A DNA stretch of 64,000 nt from Vesta saturnalis (GCA_036346205.1 JARFJB010002198.1:1573001-1637000); one strand, 5' to 3'; positions 46,575 to 57,884 are shown, counted from the first letter of the stretch. Notes: generated from the sequence alone by a model not told the origin. Numbers and translations are program-made.

Positions 46575-47425
46575 ATCAGGTTGATCCATAAGTAATGGCG
46601 TTTTTTATTTTAAAACAAATATATATGTATTTTACTACAAAAAGTTACAACATATTAATCAATTACATATTCTCCGTTATTGTTAACGACTTCGTTCGGC
46701 CTTGACTCAAAAAATTGATCCAACCAAGTCCGGAATTCCACATCATTATTGCACGAAACACCCCGCAAACTGTTCGAAAGTGATCGAAATAGTTGAAATT
46801 CTGACGGAGCCAAACCAGGAGAATATGAAGGATGCGGCAATACTTTCCAACCAAGCGTTTGAATTGCCTTCTTTGTCATATTAGCAATGTGACGATGAGC
46901 GTTGTCGTGTTGAAGAAGAAGGTCATGCTGCCGATGGGGGCGTTTTCCGAATAGCTTCGTAGAGGCGATGCATTTGTTCAACATATAGCTCTGCAGTGAC
47001 TGTTTGATTACGCCCGAGCAATTCATAGTGAATGATACCTTCCCAGTCCCACCAAACGCATAACATCGTCTTTTGAAGGTGAAGATCTTCTTTCGCTCTA
47101 GGCGTCGCTTGTTCATTGGGACTTATCCACTCCTTTCTCTGCTTCATATTCACATACAAACAGTTTTGTGCCGTCCTAACAGGCATTGCATCTTCACCGT
47201 AAACACCACAAGCAACTTCACTGGCTTTGGCACCTCGATTAAACGCAAAAAGAAGAAAATATAATAAGGTTAAACTTTAACAATTAAGAACGAAATACAA
47301 AAGCAAACACACTATATGACAGAACTACTAATTATCTGACAAGCTGAATATTGAGTAATCAAAATTTTGTTATTTCAGAGCCAACTTTTAAATTAAAGAA
47401 CCGTTAGTTATGCATCAGCCTAATA
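46575..47425 (-). mobile_element. Mariner element (D,D34D type), internally shortened
   Basis: The left end ATCAGGTTGATCCATAAGTA (46576) and the right end (complement of TAACGGTTCTTT.. to GTTATGCATCAGCCTAAT, about 47400-47423) match imperfectly. At about 850 bp it is shorter than the usual 1.3 kb. Confidence 0.7.
46655..47190 (-). pseudogene. Mariner transposase, C-terminal two thirds
   Basis: Two overlapping reverse-strand frames give KEWISPNEQATPRAKEDLHL and MLCVWWDWEGIIHYELLGRN, with QTVTAELYVEQMHRL. They continue with DLLLQHDNAHRHIANMTKK, GWKVLPHPSYSPGLAPSEFQ and LFRSLSNSL. VWWDWEG.IHYELL, HDNA and HP.YSP..APS are classical mariner motifs. The third catalytic Asp, usually APSDYHLF, is Glu here (APSEFQLF). 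One frameshift lies near 47115. The N-terminal HTH and first catalytic Asp are deleted, so it is inactive. Confidence 0.85.
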
Positions 47426-47429
47426 CATA

Positions 47430-47960
47430 CAAAGTTGCTGCATATGCCACATTTAGATATATACTTCCGATTTCCTTCCTCAACTGAACGTAGTATTGTT
47501 TAGAAATACTATCAGTTTCCCACTCCTTCTCCCTCTCCTCGTAAATCCCCTATAAATAACCGTGCTCTCCTTCACTCATTCTCAGGGCAGCTTGTACTTC
47601 GGTCAGACATAGGTCCCTACCACGCTTAGGAGCTCTTGCGATTTTTATTGCATACTCTAAAGTAATCCAAAATAAGAACTTAGCGTTTTCGCGCTCAACG
47701 GTCCGCGCATCTTAATCTTTTGCCGCTTCGGAGTTAGATCTGTCACTACTTGCATACAGATAATACACAGAAGCGGTCAAACAGAGCCACAGCCTAGCAG
47801 CAAGCAGGAGCCGCAGGACATACAACAAGAATAACGCGAAGAACCAGCACTACTCCAACAATACTAGGATCGACGTCTGATAGCAGTAAGTGTTAATAAA
47901 GAATTTATTATTTTATTCTATTAATTTTAATTTGTTTTATTTTAACATTCGTTTTCCTCC
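47430..47960 (+). promoter_or_regulatory. Candidate solo LTR or retroelement promoter
   Basis: It is pyrimidine-rich, then GC-richer than the neighbours. TATAAATA at 47551 is followed about 25 bp later by a TTCACTCATTCTCAG start-like block, and a late AATAAAG (47897) is followed by T-rich sequence. Promoter then polyadenylation signal within 350 bp is LTR-like. No second LTR or target duplication was found. It could instead be the 5' region of the Jockey fragment that follows. Confidence 0.3.
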
Positions 47961-48065
47961 TTTTTCCCTCGGGGTGTGAGGCTGCACCCAGCGAAGAAGC
48001 CTTCGGTTAAACACAATTTCATATTCTTCATTTATTTCTGTTAGTTTTATACTAACAGTCGTGAT

Positions 48066-48725
48066 GTGAAGCGGTCGCCACCGTGCAACACATGGTTTAG
48101 CCCCAACCCTGATGCCGTCTGTGTACCTACACCAACATGCACATACGCGCATTCGCCTCGCCACCACCATCCTCAAGAACACGCACCCGTTCCCATTGAA
48201 ACGCCTCATCCATTTCAACCTCATCCAGACACACTCCTACATTTCTACACGTTCCACCGCCTCCACAAATCTACACAGAAACCCACTAAACTATCACACA
48301 CACACACAAACCCGTCCTGCCCCTACACCCGCCCAGCCACCTGTACTCACCGTGATTTCCACACGCTGTCCCTAATCATAATTCTACACTCCCAATCCTC
48401 GAGATATATATCCCCAAAACCAGCAAACCCAGAAAACAACTCCTTAAAATCCTTAACCTTCCATGGTTGAATTTAACATTCTACCATAACTATACAGCTA
48501 TTCGGTGCCCGTTCCTCCAACTCCAATCCTAGACTTTCCTCCTTTTCCTACGTGATTCGTCACGTAGATAAGGACATCAAGCCGAAGAGATCCAGAGTGC
48601 GATAGACCTTCCACAAGTGAGCAAGGTCGGTCGCATCACCTCTAAGGCCACGAACACCCACATTCCCTAGTTCACGCGATCACCCCTTCCAAAACCGCCG
48701 TAAAGTCTGGAGGAGGAAGATGTGC
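48066..48725 (+). pseudogene. Jockey-type LINE ORF1 (PRE_C2HC region)
   Basis: Proline/histidine-rich coding (PHPFQPHPDTLLHFY, CPYTRPATCTHRD) precedes FPTxVIRHVDKDIKP. After a frameshift it reads EEIQSAIDLPQVSKVGRITS, KATNTHIP and a stop. The VIRHVD.DI...EIQSA....KVGRITSKATNT pattern is the PRE_C2HC domain of Jockey-clade gag proteins. The zinc knuckles that should follow are not present. The fragment ends near 48725, where an inverted Jockey RT fragment begins. Confidence 0.6.
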
Positions 48726-48789
48726 TTAGGTCGGAGTGGGGTTTAGATATTATGACAGTGGAGGCCTATTTCCAGTCCATCGGGAAGTG

Positions 48790-49480
48790 GGAAAGGATTA
48801 TACATTTGTTGTAAATGTCGGAGAGTAATCGGAGAGTTGGGTCAGGTAGCTTCCGTAGGATTTTACGGTTTGTACGCCTTCATGGCCTGGGCTAATTTTT
48901 TTTCCTTTTTTGATATACGCGTTGACCTGGGCGGAAGTGATGGGGGCATAGAAGGGATTCTCGCTATCGAGTTGAATTTCGGGAAAGTTAAGTGTACGGA
49001 ATTGTTCAAGGCGACTCTCAAGGGAGTGCCTTGAACTAGTTGTCGAATTGGGAATCTTCTGGGGATCGGCAAATGGATTGAAGGTGGAGAACAAAGAAGT
49101 CGGCCTTTTCTTGGTCGAAAGAGATTAGATTGCCCTGTGGGTGGGTTAGGTGGGATTTAGGGTTTACTTTCTTTCTGGTCAGTCTGCCAAACTGTTGCCA
49201 AAAGAGTTTCCCGTTTCTATAGTCTAGCTGGGAGGTGTCCCGGGTCTTTGGATCGCAGGAATTGACCATAAATTTATCTTTTCTCTTTGATCCAGTTCAC
49301 GATGTGCTGTGGGAGAGGTTTGCGCGAAATATTGATGTTTTTCAAAGGGACTGAGATATCGACCGTTTCCGTCATTATGGAAGTTAGGTCTCTAATGGCT
49401 CTCTCGAGATCTTGGGTCGTTAGAAGATTGGGTGTTGGAAGGTTGTTGGAAATGCGTTCAAAGAACGCATACTAGTCTAA
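48790..49480 (-). pseudogene. Jockey-type LINE ORF2 fragment (between endonuclease and RT)
   Basis: The reverse strand reads DTSQLDYRNGKLFWQQFGRL, PKSHLTHPQGNLISFDQEKA, STFNPFADPQKIPNSTTSS and SPEIQLDSENPFYAPITSA-type sequence. Then comes VNAYIKKGKKISPGHEGVQ, the SPG.DG..N motif that opens Jockey RT. It is broken in several places and stops before the catalytic palm. Its orientation is opposite to the adjoining ORF1 fragment. Confidence 0.6.
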
Positions 49481-49820
49481 TTTCGAAAAATCTTTAATGA
49501 CTGTATATTGAGGAGCTGCTGAGGGAGCTGGACAAAATGAAGTTTTGACCAGTAGTGATAAATGATCAGAATGTCATTATTGTAAACTATACAATTGCAC
49601 AAAACAACGCAACACCAACAGGAAAAGAATGACCAGGGTTGAAGAGGAGAAGGGCTCCTGACCAGTCTACGCACAACATCTAGATAATCTAATAAGTAAG
49701 AAACTAACCATAAGCATGAAATAATAACAAAAAAATTCACTCATTTTATTCGATTCGATTCATCCTCACTTGATCTAGAGCCTGACCAGTAAGAATCCAA
49801 AGAACTACCTGCCCTATAAT
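49481..49820. other. No gene recognised
   Basis: Mixed sequence with a C-rich reverse-strand frame (49740-49477) lacking any known motif. Confidence 0.3.
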
Positions 49821-50116
49821 GTTCCCTTATATAACTATGTGAACCTTCTCTCTTTCTGACAGTTAAAACCATGAAGAGTGTATAGAAAACATTGCTTAAT
49901 TAATTCATCCTGATTCACCGAATAAAGGTCATACCGTTGCCAGCTTATTATAGATCTTATCCCTGCAGTTTTCCCTTATATAATTGTGTGAACCTTGCCC
50001 CTTTCTGACATCCATTTGGAGTTAAAACTACGAAGGGTGTATAGAAAACATTGCTTAATTAATTAATCCTGATTCACAAAATAAAACTTATACCGTCAAC
50101 AGCATATTACAAATCT
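49821..50116. repeat. Two-copy tandem repeat, about 150-bp unit
   Basis: TTCCCTTATATAACTATGTG (49822) and TTCCCTTATATAATTGTGTG (about 49971) begin two units. They share GTGTATAGAAAACATTGCTT, AATTAATTMATCCTGATTCA and CAGCWTATTA. The second has a small insertion (ACATCCATTTGG). Confidence 0.85.
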
Positions 50117-51060
50117 ACCACTTACCCCACAACCCCTCCTATACACACACCCGTTTAAATTCCTTTCCGAACTCCTGCTACCTGGTGTTAAACCAATTAT
50201 AATCCATCACGTTGTGCTGTAATTTCAACATAACACCATTGGAATAAATTTTATTTCACCAAATCATAGTAGTAATTATCAAAACATAATTAATTACACC
50301 CTCCTTCCATCTCACATTAATTAACTTTATATTAAATCTTCTCCATTTAATTTAAAGTGTAATTATTTTACACCATTATAATTAAATATTCACATTGTTT
50401 TTACGTTCATTTACCCTACACAATATCACCCCGTTCAATCTATTTTAGTAACATTCATTATCATTAAATTAATCTGTATTACAATAACGAACAATTTTCT
50501 AAAGTCAGAAATCAGCTGTTTGCATTCCAATTGCTTTATATAGGCCAAGAACACAACCCTAACCTGTTTGAATATACCAGATTTCCATTCAATGTCGACT
50601 ATTTATATTCCATTTATTACACCTTCTCCAAGTCACATAGATTTCAACCCCGGTATTTTTAATTACTCACCAATTCATTATTTCAAAAATTGTAACAGAA
50701 TCACTATCTTACCTCATTAAAAAATTGTAGTTATTTCTCCAAGAGCATTTATGAGAAAAACACATTGTTCATTTACCCTCACAAGCCCTAGTAACATAAA
50801 CAGAACTCATTATTAGCTATTAATTATTGCACCGAAAAAAAAGCCCGCAGAAGTTGGCACAATCACGTTTTATAAAATTTGTTACAGCTTGCGACCAGGC
50901 GCGATCTAATCCGAAGCCCGATGCCGACCACTGAATTGGAATACAGAATCAAGTTTTATTTTTAATTTTTATACGCCAGAATTTTTTTTTTTGTTACTAT
51001 ATTTTTTAAGAAAGTGTTATATTTTAATTTTTCCTTGCCTAATTAAAATTATACAATATA
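50117..51060. other. C- and A-rich flank, no gene recognised
   Basis: Strand-skewed (A and C rich on +) sequence with no reading frame of note. It could be transposon untranslated sequence. Confidence 0.35.
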
Positions 51061-52523
51061 TTTAATCTACGCCAGTGTCATTATGACATATTTATCATCT
51101 TCATTTGGGTGTCATTATGGCTTTCATAATAGCACCCAGTGCCATTATGAACTCGTAATAACACGCAAATTTTAAAATAAAAAACAGACAAAAAGAAAGT
51201 TAGTTACTACTTTTACTTATTATTATTCATTATAAAATCTTTACTAACATTTATTTATTGCAAACATTAATTATAAAGTCTGTACATTTGTTAAATTTAA
51301 TCCAGCCGAAGACAAATGAGCTTGTAGAAAGAAATGTTTTTCCCGAGTGCTTAAACTTGTTGAAGAGCCATCAGTGCATGAAACTCCACCCAAAATGTTA
51401 GAGGCCACTTTCTTCTTATTTTCTTTGGACTCTTCTATATAGCTTTCTGCCACTGTGTTAGAGCGCCAACCACCATAGTTAATAAATCTGCTCCTGAATC
51501 TGCAAGCAACGACTCAGATGATCTACGGAAAGAGTGTCCAGTATATTGTTGAGGACTTGGAAGACTCAGAAATGATGCTATATTACATAGCATTTTCCCA
51601 AAAGTATTAATGCCAACTGGCTGCTTAGTGCATTTTCCATTTCTATACCCCACAAATAATCGAGTATGAGCTGTGTTGCCTGGCCGCATCGCTATATATC
51701 TTCGAACCATTTCCACCATATTAATTCCTTCAACATTCCCTTTTGTAATAAAAAAATTTCTTGGTATCTTTGTTTTCGTAAATGGAATAATAATGTGAAT
51801 GCATTGTCCTTCATCTTCAACATCCTGTAAGTGCAGATTTGTCAACTCATGTCGCCTGCAGGCAAGTCCCACTATCAATGCAACTTTAATCATAAAATAA
51901 GTTCTATCGTCAGCTCCCAGCAAACATTTGGTTATATCTTCTTTTGTTAAAATTTTAGATTTTTTTGATCGAAATCCTTCTGATTTTCTTTTTAGAAATG
52001 CAATTAAATGGGCGTACTTACTAATATGTATATTTTTCTTCATTGATATTATTGAACGTAGCATAGAATAATATACCCAAAGAGACGAAGGCTTGCTATG
52101 TTTTGAAAGATGTTCAAAATATGCTAGAAGAACCTTTTCATTGCTGCTATTCTTGATTCCTTTCGCTTTACACCAATCTTCAAGTTTTGCATAGGTTTGC
52201 TCATACGTCTGTCTTGATTTTTCGGGAAGTAGGGAATTGACGACGTTTTGCGCAATGCCTTCGATATCCGAAGGGACACTCTCAGAATCAGAATCACTCA
52301 TATTAATACTTTTTTCTATTAAATTGGATGTAAAGCACAAAAGTGAACGCAAATAATGACGTTGTCAAAATAAAAATTGCAACAATCAACAAGCGCGGTT
52401 ACTATAACATCGACCAATATGGGCACTTAATAATTTTGAATTTTTATTTACAAAAACGTTTCTGATATTGTAAACAAATCGAATCTATGCAAAGAAAATC
52501 TATTTGGACTGGCGTAGATTAAA
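51061..52523 (-). mobile_element. Crypton-like element, copy 2, with a 16-bp perfect inverted repeat
   Basis: TTTAATCTACGCCAGT at 51061-51076 is the exact complement of ACTGGCGTAGATTAAA at 52508-52523. The two bracket the recombinase gene closely. Inside the left end are short hairpins, for example GGGTGTCATTATGG with CATAATAGCACCC (51107-51137). Known Cryptons are usually described without terminal inverted repeats, so this assignment of ends is an inference. Confidence 0.6.
51271..52301 (-). pseudogene. Crypton-like tyrosine recombinase, copy 2 (near intact, one late deletion)
   Basis: From the ATG at 52301 (MSDSDSESVPSDIEGIAQN) the frame is open through a core-binding domain (RQTYEQTYAKLEDWCKAKGI, EKVLLAYFEHLSKHSKPSSL) and most of the catalytic domain. 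It carries KVALIVGLACRRHELTNLHL with the first Arg, IIPFTKTKIPRNFFI with the likely Lys strand, and QYTGHSFRRSSESLLADSGA with HxxR. A small deletion near 51460 removes the expected LKRHGGW lead and shifts frame. The nucleophile segment (GGWRSNTVAESYIEES) continues in the next frame to a stop at 51271. An in-frame ATG 17 codons upstream (52352) is possible, but homology with copy 1 favours 52301. It is the best preserved recombinase in the window. Confidence 0.85.
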
Positions 52524-52528
52524 TTTTG

Positions 52529-52650
52529 AATGATACACGTTCGATATGAACTTCATAATGAAACTTGTGTAAATAAACCACTCGGCTAACGCCTCGTGGT
52601 TTAACTTTACACGCGTTTCATTATGACGTTCATATCGAACTAGTATCATT
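52529..52650. repeat. Long hairpin upstream of the Crypton-like recombinase (copy 2)
   Basis: Arms of about 52 nt pair with few mismatches: AATGATAC..GTTCGATATGAAC..CATAATGAAAC..TGTAAA..AAACCAC against its complement. The loop is TCGGCTAACGCCTC. On the recombinase strand the apex reads GTTAGCCGAGTGG, like the apex of the copy 1 hairpin. It begins 227 bp before the recombinase ATG. Confidence 0.9.
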
Positions 52651-53145
52651 AATAATTATTATCAACATATATTGTGTTCTATTGTTCTAACCATAGGCAA
52701 CTCAACATATACTTCAGTGTTGAAAATTGCCAACAGAACCTCCTCTGTAGAGACTGAGCTAGCAGCCAAGGGAAATTATAAAACATTTAATATGTACGCT
52801 CATTTGGAGTGTTACATGCTCATAATTTGAATAAAATTTGAATATATTTATGATAGACTTTTAGAAAGACCGGCAAGAGGGCTTGTAACGCTTAATTTGA
52901 ACTTGGCAACGCTGTTCCATGAATTATATAATCTATTACTAATTAATTTGAATTGAACTACCAACATTATTTTGACTTTGACAAAAGAAATAGTAGATCG
53001 TGCTAAATTAATTGTGAACTTTAACCAAACTTCCCAAATTGCATAATTATTTATAGATATGTACTCATAAATAAAACAACATTTGAATCAGAGAATTAAT
53101 TGTATTTAATTAAAGATATAGACATTTTGTTTTATTTTAACATGG
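52651..53145. other. AT-rich gap, no gene recognised
   Basis: I see no domain, repeat or reading frame worth reporting. Confidence 0.35.
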
Positions 53146-54330
53146 TTGTTTCTCTTGAAGAATTTTTTCATGAAAATACAGTGTTACGATAATGTGCCAA
53201 ATTTTCTTAACGGGAATGGCAATAATGTATTACCACAATTACATAGAAAGGTGGAAGATTATTGTATTTTAAACATATTTATTTCAACTATTGCGGAAGA
53301 AAGGTTAAGTAGTATGTTAATTTCTATGTATGAAATTTTTTGGAATCTTTACAATTACATTGAGACCAACCTGGAATCCTCAGTTAATCAAGAATGTCAT
53401 TATCTTTGCCCAAGGGAAAGAAGTAGTATTGGATGTTCCAGATATAAAATATGTAAAGAGCAATTAGAAGGATTAAGATCAGGTGTAAAATGGACACAAA
53501 ATAATATCAAAGATAAACATTTCTAGAAAGACTTTATACATCGTCAAACGATGCAATTTGTAGAACCCAGAAAGTATGTTACTGATATTGAATTAGATGT
53601 GATTAAAGACATTTTAACACAAACTCCTAATGCTGATAGAGTTTATGTAATGGGTGGTATAAGATCTAGTTAGGCATGTACAATGTTGGAAACTTAGAGA
53701 ATGTTTACATTCCATATATCCTATAGGTATTTTATTAAGACAATCTAATTTATTAAGAAGGAAGGAGTATAAAGTAAAAGGACCAAATTATTATGGTGTA
53801 TAAACAAATTTCTGTCCTGTTAAAAATTTTTTGTTCTTTATTAAATGTCATTTAAAATAAAAATTTAATTTAATTTCCTCAAATTATTTTCAGGTGTATG
53901 GATTCTAATCATAAACTTGTATCTTTTCAATTTGTGTACCACAGTGGTATTGATGATGGTTTTAGTGGATGTATTATGTATCTACAATGTTTAACTGATA
54001 ATAAAGCCAAAACAGTATTACAGTTATTTGAAGATGGCATTAAAAAATTTGGCATGCCAAATAGGGTTCGGAGAGACCATGGAATGGAGAATATGTTGGT
54101 CGCTGAGTATGATTCATAATCATGGACCTAATAGAGGGAGTTATATTACTGGTCGCTCTGTACATAACCAAAGAATTGAGAGGTTGTGGGCAGAGGTAAA
54201 ATATTGAATGAATTAGATGAAGTTGCCTTGTAAATTGTTTTATCTGCCAGTTATACAAAAATTTTGTAAGGAATTCGTCTAACAATGGAATAATCATAGT
54301 TTAGACACCATTTAAGTTATGAAAAATTGG
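53146..54330 (+). pseudogene. Integrase-core (rve-like DDE) domain protein, degenerate
   Basis: Upstream frames give MQFVEPRKYVTDIELDVIKD, ILTQTPNADRVYVMGGIRSS, then KLRECLHSIYPI-type and RRKEYKVKGPNYYG sequence. A probable intron ends at TTTTCAG/GTGTATGG (about 53893). It continues as CMDSNHKLVSFQFVYHSGID, KTVLQLFEDGIKKFGMPNRV and RRDHGMENMLVAEY. After a frameshift it reads HGPNRGSYITGRSVHNQRIE and RLWAEVK. The D (MDSNHKL), D (RRDHGMEN) and E (NQRIERLW) positions mark an integrase core of the animal family related to Ginger-type transposases. At least four frameshifts or stops are present. Both catalytic Asp and the Glu are still visible. Confidence 0.7.
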
Positions 54331-56555
54331 AATGATTGGAAGCATGGGTGAAGATCCCTTTTATATTCAATTCAATAAAAACTATGGTGTTGATCATGAG
54401 GGACCGTTACCTGGAACAGATAATAATGTAGTGGTTCCAGAAATAGGTTCTGATTTAATAGCATTTGAACAATGCTTGAGTAATATAGTTCCAGATGGGC
54501 AAATTGGAATCCTTCATTACTTGAATATTCGTAATTATTTAAGTAAAATCTGTAATATAATGTTGTACATTAAGACGATTATTATTTTTTGTGGTTTATT
54601 TGTATTTTTGGATTTCATTCTGATTATTGTAGTTTGTTTAATATTGCTCGAAATAAAAATCCAGTAGCATGAATATTAATGTTAGAGATCTGGTTTTCTA
54701 TAGTAAGTAATCGTAGATATTCAAATATGTGAAGACGAGAAACATATTTGATATTCTTCTATTAGACTCAAGTTGTGCCGTGTTATCAATTACTTTTTTT
54801 TATTACTGCCACAAAATAACATTCCATGATCAAGTTCCATTTTATTTACATGTTTAAATTCTTACTTAAATCAAAAGTGCTGAAAATAAATACAAGAGAA
54901 GAAAATGAAAGTTTGAAAAAATGAGGCAAAATGGAAATATGTTAATTAATATTTTTAAACTGAGTAATTAAACACACATAAATCACTTATGTAAGCATAA
55001 GTTCATCATTTGGTTTCTTGGGTCTAGTCAAACCGGTTTGGTATGTTAGGTTTAAGAATACTGTGCTAGCTCAAAATACTGCAATTTTTAAAGAATCTAG
55101 ATTATAAAGTTATTGAATAGGATTATGAATGTCTGTAATATAAGTAAAATTGCAGTATTAATTAGAGAATTTATAAAAAAGAGAAAGTACATATGTCACT
55201 AAGATTTTATGATGATTGGGTTTAAACTATCTTATATATTAAAATAATCGGGTGATTGAGTTCACGCAGATTGCCAGACAACCGCTTGATGGTATTCGAG
55301 GATTTTTTTTTATATGAAGGTAATTTTGCGTAGAAGGAAATAACGGAGCCAGAATTTGAAATAAATGTAAAAATTAAACAAATATGATTGAAAATACTTA
55401 AGCTGTATTATTGATATTTTTATAGAAGCGGGCGGCTTTGAAAATTTTTTATATATTTTCGTATTAATCTCTATATGATACGAAGTTTTAAATGTCATTT
55501 TGACAAGATTATGGTTTTTGTTTCTACAATGTTGCAGGAGAGAAGCTTGTTTACATTAAAGATATATATTTAAAGAAATGCTTTTCTAACTTCAGCATCA
55601 ACTCCTAACCAGTATAGTCTAAATCTGACCGGAATAAGTTTTATTAAATTTATTCGTTTTTCTAAACATTGGTTTAATAATGGATGGCCTCTTTTACTTC
55701 TAAAAGCGTCAAAAACAAGTCTTAATTTATTTGTAGTATTATCTAATTTTATTATGCCAATGTGGTAAATGATTCAGAATTACCTTTTAGATCAAAAATG
55801 TTTCCTACAAATTGGATAGATCATAGATAATGGCGGAGTAACTATTAGCACACATCCCAATTGTGTTTCCATTGTCACCAATCCACATTTTAGAATATAC
55901 CTATCTCTTACCTTTCATCAACTTGCCTGTTACATCTGTTCCAATTAATACGTATATGGCCTTCCTGCTTATCAGTAATTTCAACACCAAAAACTTGATT
56001 CTTCATACCAAAGATTATTTCTAATACAAGTTATCTGGTTACAAATCGAAGGTTGGCTAAGAATGTAATTTTTTATAAATCTTTGATAGTGGCCACAGAA
56101 TTATGCTAGAAACTGTCCCACTAATTAGTGAATACACTTTGTCTTCGTAACCCTGGGTTAGTAATGTAGGATTTTTGAAAACCTGTGTCTATAAGTACTC
56201 TAATAAAACGACTTTTATTAGTACCATTAAGTATTTTAACAAAGTTTTAAAAATGTTTTATAGTAACATAAATTTGATGTTTTCAACAAGTAAACTGAAG
56301 GATTGCCACATTATGTCAACGTGCTTTTATGTACAAACACGAGTTTGATCTACATCTCATGTCATGTATCCATGATTTCGTCAAGTTCGCTGGTAAATTT
56401 CGAAGTTGTAAAATTATCTGTTAGTACCGAACATTTTAAATGGGGTGTAGATTTTCATATTTGGAATTAATTAGGCATCAAAGATTGGACAAACTTTTCG
56501 ATTGTAACGTTTTCTTTTGTCATTTACGTAATTTAAAAGTTTACGAATTTTTTTG
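54331..56555. other. AT-rich region, no gene recognised
   Basis: The first 330 bases may be the decayed tail of the integrase-type gene. A reverse-strand stretch near 56000-55870 reads QVFGVEITDKQEGHIRINW before stops and could be transposase debris, but no family could be named. Confidence 0.35.
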
Positions 56556-56559
56556 TATT

Positions 56560-57881
56560 AGCAGAGGAGGAAACACTTTAAAACATCTGAAAAACAGAAA
56601 CAGCCCTGGGCCCAACAAAATAAATGAAATGCTGAAATACGGGGGAGAAAGCTTACAAAAAGAAACACTAAGTTTATTCAGAAACAACAGACAAAACAGA
56701 AAATACTAAATGAATGGAAAAGCAGGATAACTATCCCAATATTTAAAAAGGATAAAAAACAATACCAGACAACTATCGTGGAATCACACTTCTTAATAGT
56801 ATGCTCAAAGCACTTACCAAAATAATTCTAGAAGAAATATGTAATACGATAAAAATCCGCGAAGAACAGCAAGGCTTTCGAAGAAGTAGATCAACCATCG
56901 ACGCATTCTATATAATCAAACAAATAGCAGAAAGATCATTGGAATTTAGCAAACCTGCATTTATGTGTTTTGTCGACATGGCTAAGGCTTTTGACCTAGT
57001 CCGCGTTACAGACATCATCAAAATAATGCGGGAAAAAGAAGTGAACCAGAGGTTAATAAAGTTAATATATGAGATCAATAGCCATCGTAAAACGAGCATA
57101 AAGTAACACATAAGGTAACTGAAGAAATACAAGTACTCAAAAGCATTAGGCAAGCCGACTCACTAATCCCGTTTATATTCAATATGGTTATGGACAACCT
57201 ACAGAGACTACTTCACTCCTTTAACCAAACAGTGATACAATTAAATGTGGTCATCAATACATACAAAACCAAATGCCTGGTAACATCCAAGGAACCGATA
57301 GGATGCAAATTAGAGATCAACCGGAAGGTGGTAGAACACGTAAACCATTTCAAATACTTGGGAGCTAAGATAACGAGTTCTGGAAATCTAAATAATGAAG
57401 TCAAAGAACACACGATGAAGGCATCCCGAATATCGGGTTGCCTAAGAGATATCGTGTAGAGAAGCAAATACTTGAACACAGTAAAATGAGAACATATAAT
57501 ACAGCGATTCGACCCATCATAACATATGCAGCCGAAATAAGGCCAGACACTTCGAAGACACAACAAATGATGAGAACGGTTGAAATGAAAATAAAAAAAC
57601 ATTAGACGACAGAATAAGAAGTGCGGACCTTCAACAGAGTGGGATCCGAGATATAGCGAAATGAGTAAGACAATGAAGGAGATACTGTAATAAACATAAG
57701 TAAAATGGATGACAATAGACTTGTAAAAAATGCGTGGGTACGCAACCCTGTCGGAAAAAATCTCAGGGCAGGCCACCGAGGGCTGGAAAGAATGTCATCC
57801 GAAGAGGCATAAGAAGATATAAAACAGGCAGCAACCTACCTAAATATTGTTATCCATATTAGAAAGAAGAAGAAGAAGACT
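56560..57881 (+). pseudogene. RTE-type LINE reverse transcriptase ending in an (AAG)n tail
   Basis: HLKNRNSPGPNKINEMLKYG, then DNYRGITLLNSMLKALTKII, EEQQGFRRSRSTIDAFYIIK and FMCFVDMAKAFDLVRVTDII are the RTE/BovB-type fingers and palm motifs. The catalytic YADD block is missing: FNMVMD joins straight to NLQRLLHSF, showing a deletion. Then CLVTSKEPIGCKLEINRKVV, HFKYLGAKITSSGNLNNEVK and IRPIITYAAEIRPDTSKT form the thumb region. The 3' end carries GAAAGAAGAAGAAGAAG (57862-57880), a simple-repeat tail usual for RTE elements. Frameshifts lie near 56700, 56770, 57105 and 57460. Confidence 0.8.
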
Positions 57882-57884
57882 TGC

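Noticed and set aside
57213..57776. 187-codon reverse-strand frame with hydrophobic stretches
   Set aside because: It is the exact shadow of the RTE reverse transcriptase on the + strand, which has recognisable motifs.
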